Positions 53,488 through 63,994 of a stretch of DNA of 64,000 nucleotides are shown here, one piece after another (the first letter of the stretch is position 1; every line of letters begins with the position of its first letter). The stretch comes from Marivirga harenae (GTDB taxonomy: Bacteria > Bacteroidota > Bacteroidia > Cytophagales > Cyclobacteriaceae): contig NZ_CP130565.1 of the NCBI RefSeq assembly GCF_030534335.1, forward strand, positions 2,129,501-2,193,500. The letters run 5' to 3'. Below the pieces are notes generated by a model, which saw only the letters and a list, made by a program, of their open reading frames with translations, did not search any database and was not told the origin of the DNA. Position numbers and translations under genes: made by a program.

Positions 53488-54861
53488 GTGAAAAAGAGAA
53501 TCGTCATATTGGGAGCAGGAGAAAGCGGAACTGGTGCTGCTTTGCTAGCAAAAGCAAAGGGATATGATGTTTTTGTGTCTGATTTTGGTCCTATTCAAGA
53601 TTCTAATAAAGAGAAGTTAAAAAAAGTGGATGTGCCCTTTGAAGAAGGTAATCATTCTGACGATTTAATATTAAATGCAGATAAGATAATTAAAAGTCCG
53701 GGTATTTCATCAACGGTGCAAATAGTGAAAAATGCACTTGCTAAAGGCATCCCAGTTATCGATGAACTGGAGTTTGCATTTAGATATACCACAGGAAAAA
53801 TTGTAGCCATAACAGGTACTAATGGTAAATCCACTACTACTATGATGACTTATCATTTGTTTAAAGAAGCCGGATTATCTGTGGGGCTGGGCGGAAACAT
53901 TGGTAAAAGCATGGCTGGGCAATTAGTAGACGAGGATTTTGATTGGTGGGTGCTTGAATGTAGTAGTTTCCAGATTGATGGTTTTACTGATTTTAAACCA
54001 CATATTGGAGTTCTATTGAATATCACACCCGATCACCTGGACAGATACGATTATAATGTTGAAAATTATGTAGCGTCTAAATTCTCTTTGTTCAAAAATC
54101 AAGATAAAGATGATTTTGCAATATTATATACCGAAGATAATTTAATTAACAAGAATCTGGATGAACACCCATTTTCTTCGAAATTATTAGAGTTGAAATT
54201 TGATGATTTACCATATGAAGGGGCTTACGCAAACCCATCGGGTATCATCATTAATTTGAATGAAAGAAGACATACATTTTCTCAAGAATTACTGACTATA
54301 AAAGGAAAACATAACCAGACTAATGCCATGGCCTCTATTTTAACATCCAAAATTGCTAGAATTAAGAATGACAAGATTACTGACAGTCTTCCGAAATTCA
54401 AAAGTATTCAACACAGACTGGAATCAGTGGGGAGCATATATGGGATTGAATTTATAAATGATTCAAAGGCGACTAATGTGGATGCAGTTTACTATGCCTT
54501 GGAAGCATTTACTCGACCAATAATTTGGATTGTTGGAGGTGTTGATAAAGGAAATGATTATAGTCAATTGGATGCTGTCAGTACCAATGTGAAAGCCATT
54601 ATTTGTCTAGGAAAAGACAATGCAAAAATTAAAGATTATTATAAAGATAGGTGTCCAATAATCGAAGAAACGCAATCGATGCAGGAAGCAGTAGAAATGG
54701 GATACAAGTTATCCAAAGATAGGGAAGTAGTATTATTATCTCCTGCCTGCGCAAGTTTCGATTTATTTAAGAATTATGAAGACCGAGGGAATCAATTTCG
54801 CTTGGCATTCCAATTACTGGAAAGAGAAATAGAATTGAAAAAATTATCGCAGTCATGCTAA
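53488..54861 (+). CDS. murD: UDP-MurNAc-L-alanine:D-glutamate ligase MurD
   Basis: Adds D-glutamate to UDP-MurNAc-L-Ala. The 457-residue product (GTG start) has an N-terminal Rossmann domain (IVILGAGESGTGAALLAKAK), the ATP loop AITGTNGKSTTTMMTYH near residue 110, GNIGKSM, LECSSFQID and the C-terminal domain with NDSKATNVDAV and GGVDKGNDY. The length is standard. The last seven bases overlap ftsW. Confidence 0.96.
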   Translation: MKKRIVILGAGESGTGAALLAKAKGYDVFVSDFGPIQDSNKEKLKKVDVPFEEGNHSDDLILNADKIIKSPGISSTVQIVKNALAKGIPVIDELEFAFRYTTGKIVAITGTNGKSTTTMMTYHLFKEAGLSVGLGGNIGKSMAGQLVDEDFDWWVLECSSFQIDGFTDFKPHIGVLLNITPDHLDRYDYNVENYVASKFSLFKNQDKDDFAILYTEDNLINKNLDEHPFSSKLLELKFDDLPYEGAYANPSGIIINLNERRHTFSQELLTIKGKHNQTNAMASILTSKIARIKNDKITDSLPKFKSIQHRLESVGSIYGIEFINDSKATNVDAVYYALEAFTRPIIWIVGGVDKGNDYSQLDAVSTNVKAIICLGKDNAKIKDYYKDRCPIIEETQSMQEAVEMGYKLSKDREVVLLSPACASFDLFKNYEDRGNQFRLAFQLLEREIELKKLSQSC

Positions 54862-56036
54862 GTATACAAAATATTAAAGCTTGGACTGACAAGCACCTCA
54901 AAGGAGATCCCGTAATTTGGTCGGTGGTCTTTGCTTTGGGAATGCTCAGTATTTTAGTGGTTTATAGTGCTACTGGAACTATTGCTTACTTCAAATATGG
55001 GGGCAATACAGAATACTATTTACTTCGCCATAGCTTTTTAGTGTTTTTAAGCTTTTTTGCTATGTGGGCGGCTCACAAAGTAGATTATAGATATTTTTCA
55101 AAATTATCGCGTTTAGCGCTTTGGTTGTCTGTGCCTCTGTTGATTTATGCATGGCAGTTTGGAGTAAACCTAAACAGCGCTTCACGATGGATTACGATTC
55201 CGTTTATTAATCAGTCCTTTCAGCCATCAGATCTAGCTAAATTAGCCTTGATTATCAATTTGGCGGGTATGTTGTCTAAAAGACAGCAGAATATACATGA
55301 TTTTAAGAAGTCGCTAATTCCAATGCTCTTATGGTGTGGTCTGATTTGCGGGTTAATAGCTATGACTAATTTATCTACAGCCATACTATTATTCCTTACC
55401 TGTATGCTTTTACTTTTTATTGGAAGGATACCGGTCAAATATCTGGCTATGCTGGCATTCGTGGGAGTTTTTGCAGTAAGTATTGCCATGGTAGTGGGGC
55501 AAAGGGGGCAAACTGCCATTAATAGGGTTGAGAATTTCATCAGTAAGGAAAATATACCTTTTCAGGCTCAACAATCATACATAGCTGTGGCTACAGGCGG
55601 TGTGACAGGAAAAGGACCGGGCAATAGTAGCCAGCGAAACTTCTTACCGGAAGCATTTTCGGATTTTATTTTCGCTATTGTGGTGGAGGAATATGGAATG
55701 ATAGGTGCTGGAATAGTGATTCTACTTTATCTGACTTTATTGTATAGAGGTATGAAAGCGGCAGCTGCAAGCGGTAGGGCCTATGGAGGATTGCTGTCGG
55801 CAGGACTGAGTTTTGCTATTGTCGTCCAAGCCATGGTTAACATGGCAGTGGCTGTTGGGCTGGGGCCAATTACCGGTTTACCACTTCCACTTTTAAGTAT
55901 GGGAGGAACCTCACTATTATTTACAGGTATTGCAATGGGAATAATATTGAGTGTAAGTCGTGGAGAAATTGAAGAAACCCCAGATGCCCTAGGCAAAAAG
56001 CAGTTTTCAAATTTACCTAAAAAAGAAGCAGCCTAA
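54855..56036 (+). CDS. ftsW: Septal peptidoglycan glycosyltransferase FtsW (SEDS family)
   Basis: Polymerises septal glycan strands together with FtsI. The 393-residue product has about ten transmembrane segments, an early YSATGTIAYFKYGG and HKVDYRYFSK, NSASRWITIP with QPSDLAKLALI (the conserved region with the catalytic loop), and a late SDFIFAIVVEEYGMIGAGIV followed by PLPLLSMGGTSLL. The length is standard. It overlaps murD and is followed at once by murG. Confidence 0.95.
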   Translation: MLSIQNIKAWTDKHLKGDPVIWSVVFALGMLSILVVYSATGTIAYFKYGGNTEYYLLRHSFLVFLSFFAMWAAHKVDYRYFSKLSRLALWLSVPLLIYAWQFGVNLNSASRWITIPFINQSFQPSDLAKLALIINLAGMLSKRQQNIHDFKKSLIPMLLWCGLICGLIAMTNLSTAILLFLTCMLLLFIGRIPVKYLAMLAFVGVFAVSIAMVVGQRGQTAINRVENFISKENIPFQAQQSYIAVATGGVTGKGPGNSSQRNFLPEAFSDFIFAIVVEEYGMIGAGIVILLYLTLLYRGMKAAAASGRAYGGLLSAGLSFAIVVQAMVNMAVAVGLGPITGLPLPLLSMGGTSLLFTGIAMGIILSVSRGEIEETPDALGKKQFSNLPKKEAA

Positions 56037-57143
56037 ATGGATATGCAAAAACCATATCGATTTATTTTAAGTGGAGGCGGCACTGGAGGTCATATTTTCC
56101 CTGCATTGGCTATTGCTTATGAAATCAAAAAGCAATTACCAAATGCTGAAATTCTGTTCGTGGGAGCAGAGGGTAAAATGGAAATGCAAAAGATACCAGA
56201 AGCGGGCTATAAGATTTTTGGATTGCCGATAGCAGGTATTCAAAGGAGTTTGAGCCTCAAGAATTTAAGTTTTCCTTTTAAACTACTAAACAGCTTAAGA
56301 CAGGCTAAAAAAATCGTTAAGAATTTTAAGCCAGATGCTGTAATTGGTGTGGGTGGTTATGCCAGTGGTCCAACCTTAAGGGCGGCTTCCAATCTTGGAA
56401 TTCCTTGTTTGTTACAAGAGCAAAATTCTTATGCAGGATTAACCAATAAATGGCTTAAAAATAAGGTGAAGCAGATTTGCGTAGCCTATGAAGGAATGGA
56501 ACAATATTTTCCTTCCTCAAAATTAAATATTACTGGAAATCCGGTAAGGAATAACTTATTGCAATTACCGGAGAGATCATCTGCTTTGGAAAGCTTTGGA
56601 TTAGATAGAAATAAAAGGACAATTCTGGTATTGGGTGGAAGTTTGGGAGCAAGAACTATCAATGAAAGTATTGCTCAAAACTTAGATTTGCTGGCCAAAC
56701 AAGATCACCAAATCCTTTGGCAAACGGGAAAGCTTTACCATAAAGAAATGTTAGTTCGATCTGAAAATGCTGATTCGAATCAATTGAAAGTTGTGGAGTT
56801 TATCAAGAATATGGATGAAGCATATGCAGCTGCTGATATTATCGTAACTAGGGCAGGGGCATTATCAGTTTCGGAACTGCAAGTCGTGGGAAAACCAGTA
56901 ATTTTTGTACCATCACCTAATGTTGCAGAAGACCATCAGACCAAAAATGCTCAGGCTTTAGTCAAAAAAGATGCGGCTTTACTGGTTAAAGATGCGGACG
57001 CTGTAGATGATTTATTACCTACAGCTTTTGGATTACTGAAGAATGTTGATCAACAAAAAAAGCTTTCTGAAAATATTATGAAAATGGCTAAACCTAAAGC
57101 TACAGAAGAAATAGTATCGATTATTTTTAAAATGATTGAATGA
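56037..57143 (+). CDS. murG: Lipid II-forming GlcNAc transferase MurG
   Basis: Transfers GlcNAc from UDP-GlcNAc to lipid I at the inner face of the inner membrane. The 368-residue product has the N-terminal FILSGGGTGGHIFPALAIA glycine loop, GVGGYASGPTLRAA, the LLQEQNSYAGLTNK motif and ITRAGA-type VTRAGALSVSELQ in the UDP-GlcNAc domain. The length is standard. The start could also be the ATG six bases later. It overlaps murC by four bases. Confidence 0.96.
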   Translation: MDMQKPYRFILSGGGTGGHIFPALAIAYEIKKQLPNAEILFVGAEGKMEMQKIPEAGYKIFGLPIAGIQRSLSLKNLSFPFKLLNSLRQAKKIVKNFKPDAVIGVGGYASGPTLRAASNLGIPCLLQEQNSYAGLTNKWLKNKVKQICVAYEGMEQYFPSSKLNITGNPVRNNLLQLPERSSALESFGLDRNKRTILVLGGSLGARTINESIAQNLDLLAKQDHQILWQTGKLYHKEMLVRSENADSNQLKVVEFIKNMDEAYAAADIIVTRAGALSVSELQVVGKPVIFVPSPNVAEDHQTKNAQALVKKDAALLVKDADAVDDLLPTAFGLLKNVDQQKKLSENIMKMAKPKATEEIVSIIFKMIE

Positions 57144-58537
57144 AGATAAAAAATATACATAGCGCATATTTCATAGGAATCGGAGGCATCGGTATGAGTG
57201 CCTTAGCTCGATGGTTTCACCATAATGGGGTGCAAGTATATGGCTATGACAAAACATCAACCGAACTGACCACAAAGCTTGAAAATGAAGGGATTTCAAT
57301 TCATTTTGATGATGAAATTGAGGATATGCCAGCCTTTGTATTTGATAATGATAAAGGAGTTCTAATAGTTTACACCCCTGCAATTCCGAAAGAGCATAAA
57401 GGTTTTAATTACCTCAAGGAAAAGGAAATTAAAATGTATAAACGGTCTGAGGTATTAGGTAAACTAACCGAAGGTATGTTTACCGTGGCTGTTGCTGGAA
57501 CTCATGGAAAAACAACCACTAGTTCTATGGTAGCTCACCTATTGAAAAGTGGCAAAAAAGATATAGCTGGGTTTCTAGGTGGTATTACCACGAATTATGG
57601 TACCAATATGGTCATGAATCAATGTGATTACAAGAAGGCGATTATTGTAGTTGAGGCCGATGAGTTTGATCGTTCTTTCCTGACTCTAAAACCCAATATA
57701 GCAGTCGTGACCTCAACTGATGCAGATCATTTGGATATTTATGGTAAACTGGAAGAGTTAAAAAAGTCTTTCTCTCTTTTTCTAGAGAATGTAAATCCAG
57801 CAGGTCAAATCTATATTAAAGATGGATTATGGGATGAGATCTACTCAAAAAAGATAAAGGCAGAGCCATACTCCTATGGATTAAATGCAGGGGATATTAG
57901 AGCATTAAATGTGCAAGTGAAAGATGCGCAATTTGTATTTGATGTCAGCCTTAATAATAAAGTTATCAACGGTTTTCAGTTATCGGTACCAGGCTTTCAT
58001 AATGTGGAAAATGCTGTGGTGGCGATAGCAATTGCCAATCAGTTGGGAGTAAGTGAAAAGGAAATCATTGAAGGAATCAAGACCTACAAAGGAGTAAAAC
58101 GAAGGTTTGAATATGTGATACAAAGAGACGGCTTTGTATTTATTGATGATTACGCTCATCACCCGAGTGAGATCAAAGCCATGTTAACTTCTGTAAGGGC
58201 TCTATACCCTGGTAAAAAAGTAAGTGTATTGTTTCAACCACATTTATACTCTAGAACTAGAGATTTCGCTGTGGAATTTTCTCAAAGTTTGAGTTTGGCT
58301 GATGAAGTGATGTTGTTGGATATATATCCTGCACGGGAATTACCTATTGAGGGCGTAAGTAGTGATATTTTATTGGAATCTATTCAAGTAGATGAAAAAT
58401 ATAAGGTTGAAAAAGAGTCTATTGTAGAGTATCTGAGCAATCGTGATTTCGAGATTTTCATAACAATGGGGGCGGGAGATATTGACCGTTTAGTTGAACC
58501 ATTAAAAAAAATGTTTAATAAGCAAAATGCAGCTTAA
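57140..58537 (+). CDS. murC: UDP-MurNAc:L-alanine ligase MurC
   Basis: Adds the first amino acid of the stem peptide. The 465-residue product has AYFIGIGGIGMSALARW at the N-terminus, the ATP loop AVAGTHGKTTTSSMVAHL near residue 118, VEADEFDRSFL and the C-terminal FIDDYAHHPSEIKAM with LFQPHLYSRTRDF. The length is standard. Its end overlaps ftsQ by 11 bases. Confidence 0.96.
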   Translation: MKIKNIHSAYFIGIGGIGMSALARWFHHNGVQVYGYDKTSTELTTKLENEGISIHFDDEIEDMPAFVFDNDKGVLIVYTPAIPKEHKGFNYLKEKEIKMYKRSEVLGKLTEGMFTVAVAGTHGKTTTSSMVAHLLKSGKKDIAGFLGGITTNYGTNMVMNQCDYKKAIIVVEADEFDRSFLTLKPNIAVVTSTDADHLDIYGKLEELKKSFSLFLENVNPAGQIYIKDGLWDEIYSKKIKAEPYSYGLNAGDIRALNVQVKDAQFVFDVSLNNKVINGFQLSVPGFHNVENAVVAIAIANQLGVSEKEIIEGIKTYKGVKRRFEYVIQRDGFVFIDDYAHHPSEIKAMLTSVRALYPGKKVSVLFQPHLYSRTRDFAVEFSQSLSLADEVMLLDIYPARELPIEGVSSDILLESIQVDEKYKVEKESIVEYLSNRDFEIFITMGAGDIDRLVEPLKKMFNKQNAA

Positions 58538-59291
58538 GAGAAGTATAAATATCGTCCTAAAATTTATTTTACCACTTATAGTTTTTGTGGTAAGTATTGG
58601 TTTTGTGAGTAAGAAGCAAGATGAAGTGCTTTGCAAAAAGATTATCATCAATATCAAAAATCAACAAGGAAATTTCTTCATTAATGAAGCAGATATTAAT
58701 GGCTTATTGACCAATAATGGGAATGAAATGATCATGAATCTTCCTTACGAGAATTTTAAATTGAAAGACTTGGAAGAACGAGTAAATGCACATCGGTTTA
58801 TTCAAGCCGCAGAAGTATATCGTGATTTAGCAGGGAATATGATGGTTGATGCAGTTCAAGCAAGGCCTATAGCCAGAATCTTTAATGCTAATGGATCTGA
58901 TCATTACATCAGTGACCAAGGAAAAATTCTTCCAGTATCAGAACGATTTACTGCTAGAGTCATGGTTTTGTCGGGAGATTTCTTTAATCGTTACTTGAAA
59001 GAAGATATGTTAAAAGACGATGCGGGAAAGGACTTATTTAATTTTATAAAATTTATAGAACAAGATAAATTTTGGAGTGCACAATTTGCACAGTTGGAAG
59101 TAGATGATCGAGGAATAATCAATATATACCCACAAGTAACCAAACAATTGATCGAATTTGGTACAGTATATAATTATCCCGATAAATTATCGAAACTTAA
59201 AATATTTTACGATAAGATTTTGCCCGACCGCGGGTGGAATCGTTACGATCGTGTAAATTTACAATTTAAAGAACAAATCATTTGTGAATAA
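58527..59291 (+). CDS. ftsQ: FtsQ/DivIB-like cell division protein
   Basis: Bitopic divisome protein linking FtsBL to the septal synthase. The 254-residue product has a short basic N-terminus, one transmembrane segment (VLKFILPLIVFVVSIGFV, about residues 10-27) and a periplasmic domain with KDLEERVNAHRFIQAAEVYR and GNMMVDAVQARPIARIFN, the usual beta-domain start. Conservation is low across phyla; position between murC and ftsA supports the call. Confidence 0.88.
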   Translation: MQLKRSINIVLKFILPLIVFVVSIGFVSKKQDEVLCKKIIINIKNQQGNFFINEADINGLLTNNGNEMIMNLPYENFKLKDLEERVNAHRFIQAAEVYRDLAGNMMVDAVQARPIARIFNANGSDHYISDQGKILPVSERFTARVMVLSGDFFNRYLKEDMLKDDAGKDLFNFIKFIEQDKFWSAQFAQLEVDDRGIINIYPQVTKQLIEFGTVYNYPDKLSKLKIFYDKILPDRGWNRYDRVNLQFKEQIICE

Positions 59292-59308
59292 AAAACCTAA
59301 GGCGATAC

Positions 59309-60631
59309 ATGGACATGCAAAATGATAAAATAGTAGTCGGATTAGATATAGGAACCACTAAGATTGTGGTAATAGTCGGACACAAAAATGATTATGGCAA
59401 GCTTGATGTTTTGGGCATGGGCAAGGCTGTATCTGATGGAGTGGTTAAAGGTAAGGTCATCAATATAGAGAAAACCATTTTAGCCATCAAAAAAGCGGTA
59501 GAAGAGGCAGAAGATAATTCCGGTATCGATATAAAAGTGGTGAATGTGGGGATCGCTGGTCATCATATCAGGAGCTCTATCCAAAGAGGTAGTATTACCA
59601 GAGAAGATAGAGATGAAGAAATTACTGTTGAAGATGTAAATCGCTTAACAAACGATATGCACCGAATGGTCATTCCGGCAGGAAACCAAATTATACATGT
59701 TATGCCACAAGTTTATACTGTGGATTATGACGATGGAATTAAAGATCCAGTCGGTATGACGGGCATTAGATTGGAAGCTGATTTTCACGTAATAACTGCC
59801 GATATTAACTCTATAAATAATATTCAGAAATGTGTTAAAAGAGCAGGTTTGGATATTGAAAATATGATATTGGAACCATTGGCATCTAGCTTGGCCGTTT
59901 TGTCTGATGATGAAAAAGAAGCCGGAGTGTGTCTGGTTGATATTGGAGGTGGCACGACCGATATTGCTATTTTCCACGAGAATATCATTCGTCATACTGG
60001 TGTGATACCTTTTGGTGGTAATATCATTACCTCAGATATTAAGGAAGGCTGTATGGTGATGCAACAACAAGCAGAATTATTGAAAACCAAATTTGGCCGA
60101 GCGATTTCAACTGAAGCTAGTGAAAATGAAATCGTTTCCATTCCAGGGTTAAGAAATAGAGCGCCAAAAGAGATATCTATCAAGAACTTGGCTCATATAG
60201 TGGAAGCAAGAATGGAAGAGATCATTGATTTGGTTCATGCAGAGATATTAGCTTCAGGCTATGAAGGTCGTTTGGCTGGCGGAATTGTCATCACAGGTGG
60301 TGGTTCGCAAATGCACAGCGCAAGACAGCTAGTAGAATACTTAACTGGAATGGATGCTAGGATCGGTTATCCAAACGAACATTTAGGAAGAACAAAAATA
60401 GAGGCTGTAAAAAGCCCGATGTATGCCACATCTGTAGGATTAGTATTGGCAGGTTATCGCTCAATTGATGAGCGAGAAAATAGGTACTTGGAAGCTAAGT
60501 TGAATAACCAGAATATGTTTATCAACCATAAGCAAAAAAGTGCTAAAAGAGAAGGAGACTTCTTTTCAAAAATTATCAATAAAACGAAGAGTTTTTTGAT
60601 AGATGATTTTGACGATAAAGATGATTATTAA
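59309..60631 (+). CDS. ftsA: Cell division protein FtsA
   Basis: Actin-like protein that anchors FtsZ to the membrane. The 440-residue product has the phosphate-1 loop VGLDIGTTKIVVIVG, a SHS2-like 1C domain, the phosphate-2 motif LVDIGGGTTDIAIFH near residue 210, and a late GIVITGGGSQMHS. A C-terminal helix with FSKIINKTKSFLIDDF is the likely membrane-targeting amphipathic helix. The ATG at 59309 is one of two close starts (the other is six bases later). Confidence 0.96.
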   Translation: MDMQNDKIVVGLDIGTTKIVVIVGHKNDYGKLDVLGMGKAVSDGVVKGKVINIEKTILAIKKAVEEAEDNSGIDIKVVNVGIAGHHIRSSIQRGSITREDRDEEITVEDVNRLTNDMHRMVIPAGNQIIHVMPQVYTVDYDDGIKDPVGMTGIRLEADFHVITADINSINNIQKCVKRAGLDIENMILEPLASSLAVLSDDEKEAGVCLVDIGGGTTDIAIFHENIIRHTGVIPFGGNIITSDIKEGCMVMQQQAELLKTKFGRAISTEASENEIVSIPGLRNRAPKEISIKNLAHIVEARMEEIIDLVHAEILASGYEGRLAGGIVITGGGSQMHSARQLVEYLTGMDARIGYPNEHLGRTKIEAVKSPMYATSVGLVLAGYRSIDERENRYLEAKLNNQNMFINHKQKSAKREGDFFSKIINKTKSFLIDDFDDKDDY

Positions 60632-60668
60632 ATAGCGCCTATAAGGCAATTACTTGATTGTCTTTGCT

Positions 60669-60690
60669 GGTTACCTGATATTCAGGACCA
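60669..60690. promoter_or_regulatory. Hairpin in the ftsA-ftsZ gap
   Basis: CCTGA and TCAGG pair over a TAT loop, extended by GGT/ACC with an internal mismatch. No T-run follows. The 126-base gap is larger than elsewhere in the cluster and could carry an extra promoter or processing site, but no good TAnnTTTG is seen. Confidence 0.4.
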
Positions 60691-60757
60691 AACAAGATGA
60701 TTTGTGTAATGAATTTAAGATCAATATGACACTGAAAGAACTTAAAACACGGATATT

Positions 60758-62320
60758 ATGACTGAAGGAGCTTATAAATTCGAAATTCCAAAACACCACA
60801 AATCTATCATTAAGGTGATAGGTGTTGGTGGGGGTGGCAGTAATGCTGTTAATCACATGTTTAACCAAGGCATCAGGGATGTTGAGTTTGTAGTCTGTAA
60901 TACAGATTCTCAGGCTTTGAAATCTAGTCCTGTGCCTAATAAATTGCAGATTGGAACCAACCTAACCAGTGGTTTGGGTGCCGGTGCAAATCCGGAAAAG
61001 GGAAAAGATGCAGCATTGGAAAGCAAGGAAGAGATCCGTGATTTATTGGGTAATGATACCAAAATGGTCTTTGTTACAGCTGGAATGGGCGGTGGTACTG
61101 GAACAGGTGCTGCCCCGGTAATAGCTCGTATTGCCAAAGAGATGGATATTCTTACTGTGGGAATTGTCACTTCGCCATTCAGTTTCGAAGGAAAGAAAAA
61201 AGTTCGTCAAGCTGAGGAAGGAATCCGTCAATTAAAAGAGAATTGCGATACGGTTTTGGTGATTCTTAATGATAAATTAAGAGAGATCCATGGTAATTTA
61301 ACCATTGGAAATGCCTTTGCGAAAGCCGATAATGTTTTAACAACAGGTGCCAAGGGTATAGCTGAAATCATTACAGTTCCAGGTCAGGTAAACGTGGATT
61401 TTGAGGATGTTAAAACGGTGATGAAAAATGCAGGTGCTGCAGTTATGGGCTCAGCTAAGACCGATGGTGACGGTAGAGCATTAAGAGCTGCCGAAGAAGC
61501 ATTGTCATCTCCTTTGTTAAATAATACAGATATTCTAGGTGCTCAGAAAATCTTGTTATCCATTATCTCTGGTCAGAAAGCAGAGTTGCAGATGGATGAA
61601 TTGACAGAAATTACTGATTATATTCAAGAGAGAGCAGGTGATGAGGCAGAAGTAATTTTTGGTCATGGGATGGATGAGTCTTTAGGAGAAAGTTTGTCTG
61701 TAACTGTAATTGCAACCGGTTTCGATCAAAGCGGCTATAAAGAGAACGCTATCCCACATAAGGAAGCAAGAAAGGTTTATGATTTGGATTCAAATAAGCA
61801 AATCACACTTTTCGGAAATGAGAAGGAAGAGGAAAAGCCTGAGCCAAAGAATGAACCAAGTCCGTTCACTTTTGAGAAACGCAACACTCAGGAATCGAGA
61901 CCACCTGCCGAGGAGGAAAGAGGATACACATTTGGATTCCCTTCTAAAAAGAAAGAGGAACCCGAATATGTGGAAGAAGAGAACGATTACGCAGATGATT
62001 TTACTGAAAGTTTATCCAATGATTACGAAATAGTGGATAAATCAGAAAGTCAGGATGATATTGATAAGAAAGAGGCTCTGCGTCAAGAAATGTTAAGAAA
62101 TCGTTCAAAAGAGAGAATTGAAAAATTGAAGAATTTAAATGGTGGTCATACCAATACTCCTGAAGCCTACAAGCAAATGGAGGTTCCGGCTTACAAAAGG
62201 AAGCAGGTCAAATTAAGAGATGTGCCGCATTCTTCTGAACAAAATGTATCAAGGTTCAATTTGAATGATGATAATCAGATCTTGGGTAATAATAAATTCT
62301 TGCACGATAATGTAGATTAA
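60758..62320 (+). CDS. ftsZ: Cell division GTPase FtsZ
   Basis: Tubulin-like protein that forms the division ring. The 520-residue product has the GTPase core with [15 protein letters not shown] (residues about 21-35), the tubulin signature [17 protein letters not shown] and [18 protein letters not shown]. It then has a long charged, disordered linker (residues about 345-490; Glu/Lys/Pro-rich) and a C-terminal conserved part [17 protein letters not shown] that probably binds FtsA. Longer than E. coli FtsZ (383) because of the linker, which is common in Bacteroidota. Confidence 0.97.
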   Translation: MTEGAYKFEIPKHHKSIIKVIGVGGGGSNAVNHMFNQGIRDVEFVVCNTDSQALKSSPVPNKLQIGTNLTSGLGAGANPEKGKDAALESKEEIRDLLGNDTKMVFVTAGMGGGTGTGAAPVIARIAKEMDILTVGIVTSPFSFEGKKKVRQAEEGIRQLKENCDTVLVILNDKLREIHGNLTIGNAFAKADNVLTTGAKGIAEIITVPGQVNVDFEDVKTVMKNAGAAVMGSAKTDGDGRALRAAEEALSSPLLNNTDILGAQKILLSIISGQKAELQMDELTEITDYIQERAGDEAEVIFGHGMDESLGESLSVTVIATGFDQSGYKENAIPHKEARKVYDLDSNKQITLFGNEKEEEKPEPKNEPSPFTFEKRNTQESRPPAEEERGYTFGFPSKKKEEPEYVEEENDYADDFTESLSNDYEIVDKSESQDDIDKKEALRQEMLRNRSKERIEKLKNLNGGHTNTPEAYKQMEVPAYKRKQVKLRDVPHSSEQNVSRFNLNDDNQILGNNKFLHDNVD

Positions 62321-62737
62321 AGTTTGAAATCATTGCAGTCATAATAAACAGGTGTAAAGGCAGCTTCGAAAGGAGCTGCTTTTTTTATGCAAAACACAGA
62401 GATCCCCGGTACTATTACAAACTCATACTGAAGAGTTCACAAACAATACATAGGAATAGGTTGTAACTTATATTTTTACCGAAATATCTGATAGGATATC
62501 AAGGAGATAAGTGTTCAGATTTATTAATTTCTTCACTAAAGGGAAATACCATATGTGTTCTTTTGTTTCTTTGTGGTTTTCTATTCGTGCTAGGTAGCAC
62601 TCCAGTCATCATCTGAATTCACTTTTGACTAAATGGTATTAATCAATTTCAAATTTCCCTGAAAATCCAGCCCCCAATTTTGTGAAAACGAAAATGTTTG
62701 CAGTAAATTCGTCCTACAAAATTTAAGCACATAAAAC
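62321..62737 (+). other. Gap between ftsZ and the DUF5606 gene
   Basis: 417 bases with the dcw terminator at 62356-62386 and otherwise no gene. TTTG at about 62698 with a T-rich stretch near 62720 may be a weak promoter for the following gene; no good -7 element is seen. Confidence 0.5.
62356..62386 (+). terminator. Rho-independent terminator of the dcw cluster
   Basis: AAAGGCAGCT and AGCTGCTTTT form a stem with one G.T pair over an eight-base loop, followed by T7. Confidence 0.88.
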
Positions 62738-63163
62738 ATGACTTTAAAAGATATAGCATCAGTAACAGGAAAAGGTGGTTTGTTTCAGGTAGTTAAGCCT
62801 TCCAGAACAGGCGTTATTTTAGAATCATTGGACGAAAAGAAGCAAAAGCTTGTGGCTCATGCTCACGATAGAGTTTCCATTTTGGATGAAATATCTATCT
62901 ATACAACTGATGCAGAAGGAAATGTTCCTTTGCAAAAGATTTTTAATATCATGCATGATGAGTTTGCAGATGACTTGGGGATTGATGCAAAATCATCAAA
63001 AGAAGAGATCATGGCATTTCTAAAGCATGTTTTGCCTAATTATGATGAAAATCAAGTATATCCTTCCGATGTGAAAAAGTTGGTGAGCTGGTATAATACA
63101 TTGTTAAAAGAGGCTCCTGAGGTTTTGATCGCAAAAGCTGAAGACAAGAAAGAAGAGAAATAG
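62738..63163 (+). CDS. DUF5606-domain protein
   Basis: A 141-residue cytoplasmic product with the family N-terminus LKDIASVTGKGGLFQVVKPS and RTGVILESLDEKK, a helical centre (VPLQKIFNIMHDEFADDLG) and a C-terminal part VLPNYDENQVYPSDVKKLV. This is a conserved Bacteroidota family of unknown role. It is a single-gene unit with a convergent neighbour. Confidence 0.88.
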   Translation: MTLKDIASVTGKGGLFQVVKPSRTGVILESLDEKKQKLVAHAHDRVSILDEISIYTTDAEGNVPLQKIFNIMHDEFADDLGIDAKSSKEEIMAFLKHVLPNYDENQVYPSDVKKLVSWYNTLLKEAPEVLIAKAEDKKEEK

Positions 63164-63183
63164 ATGAATATTTAAGTAATTTG

Positions 63184-63227
63184 AAAAGGCCAGATATGCA
63201 TTTTTTTTGAAGCGATCTGGCCTTTTT
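63184..63227. terminator. Bidirectional terminator between DUF5606 and the last gene
   Basis: Perfect 12-bp arms AAAAGGCCAGAT (63184-63195) and ATCTGGCCTTTT (63215-63226) over a 19-base T-rich loop; T and A runs at both sides. Confidence 0.88.
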
Positions 63228-63238
63228 CATTTGACTAT

Positions 63239-63994
63239 TTAAGTAAATATTTTGTCATTGATCTTTCTCACTTGTTTCCAATCAAGTGTTTCGCCTTTCT
63301 TTAAGAAGTTATAATGATCGTTAAAATAGCTGAAGCAAATACTTTTGAAATCTTCCGGTCGTATACTTGAAGAATAGATAGGCCTAAAACAAGGGCTTAA
63401 GTAACGTTCCTTTTTGCTTAATTTCTTTCCTTTCAAACGAAGAATAGGGGCGGTATCCGTAAAATGTTCGGCCTCCCATTTTTTACCGTTTTCTTCAATG
63501 TGGTTTAATTGATCGCATAGCTTTTCCATACTGATTCTTGGAAAATGTTTTCTGTTGGTATTGATCCATGTGGTGTATTTAAATTCCAGTTCGTATCGAT
63601 TGTCCGGATAAATACTCATAACCATATCAGCCAGTTGACTATTGTTATATAATGCATAGTAATGCAGTGGTTCTTTTGCATCTACAATATGCATTCTAAT
63701 GTCATCAATTGTTTCTTGCTGATCAATTTTTGCAAGATGAGTCAAAACTAAATTGAATTCTTCCGTTTCAGGAATTACTTCTAATGGTAAATCAATTACT
63801 TTATTGAAAGCATCTAAAAAATGAATGTATTTAGGTACACAGGCTTCCATTTCCTTTTCCGCGATCTCTGGTGCGCCAAAAGGAGGGTAGAATAAAGTTG
63901 CTTCTTTCTCATTCAACCAACAGACGATTTTCAATGCTTTTTTCCATTCAAGATATTGAAAATTTATCTCTCTAAAATCCCCAATTTGAGCCAT
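63239..63994 (-). CDS. Unrecognised cytoplasmic protein
   Basis: A 251-residue product with no signal peptide or membrane segment. It is rich in Lys, Glu, Tyr and Trp (IGDFREINFQYLEWKKALKI at the start, ALYNNSQLADMVMSIYPDNR in the middle, KKLSKKERYLSPCF near the end). No family recognised. Its ATG lies six bases from the window edge, so the gene appears complete but its promoter is outside. It converges with the DUF5606 gene. Confidence 0.7.
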   Translation of the reverse strand: MAQIGDFREINFQYLEWKKALKIVCWLNEKEATLFYPPFGAPEIAEKEMEACVPKYIHFLDAFNKVIDLPLEVIPETEEFNLVLTHLAKIDQQETIDDIRMHIVDAKEPLHYYALYNNSQLADMVMSIYPDNRYELEFKYTTWINTNRKHFPRISMEKLCDQLNHIEENGKKWEAEHFTDTAPILRLKGKKLSKKERYLSPCFRPIYSSSIRPEDFKSICFSYFNDHYNFLKKGETLDWKQVRKINDKIFT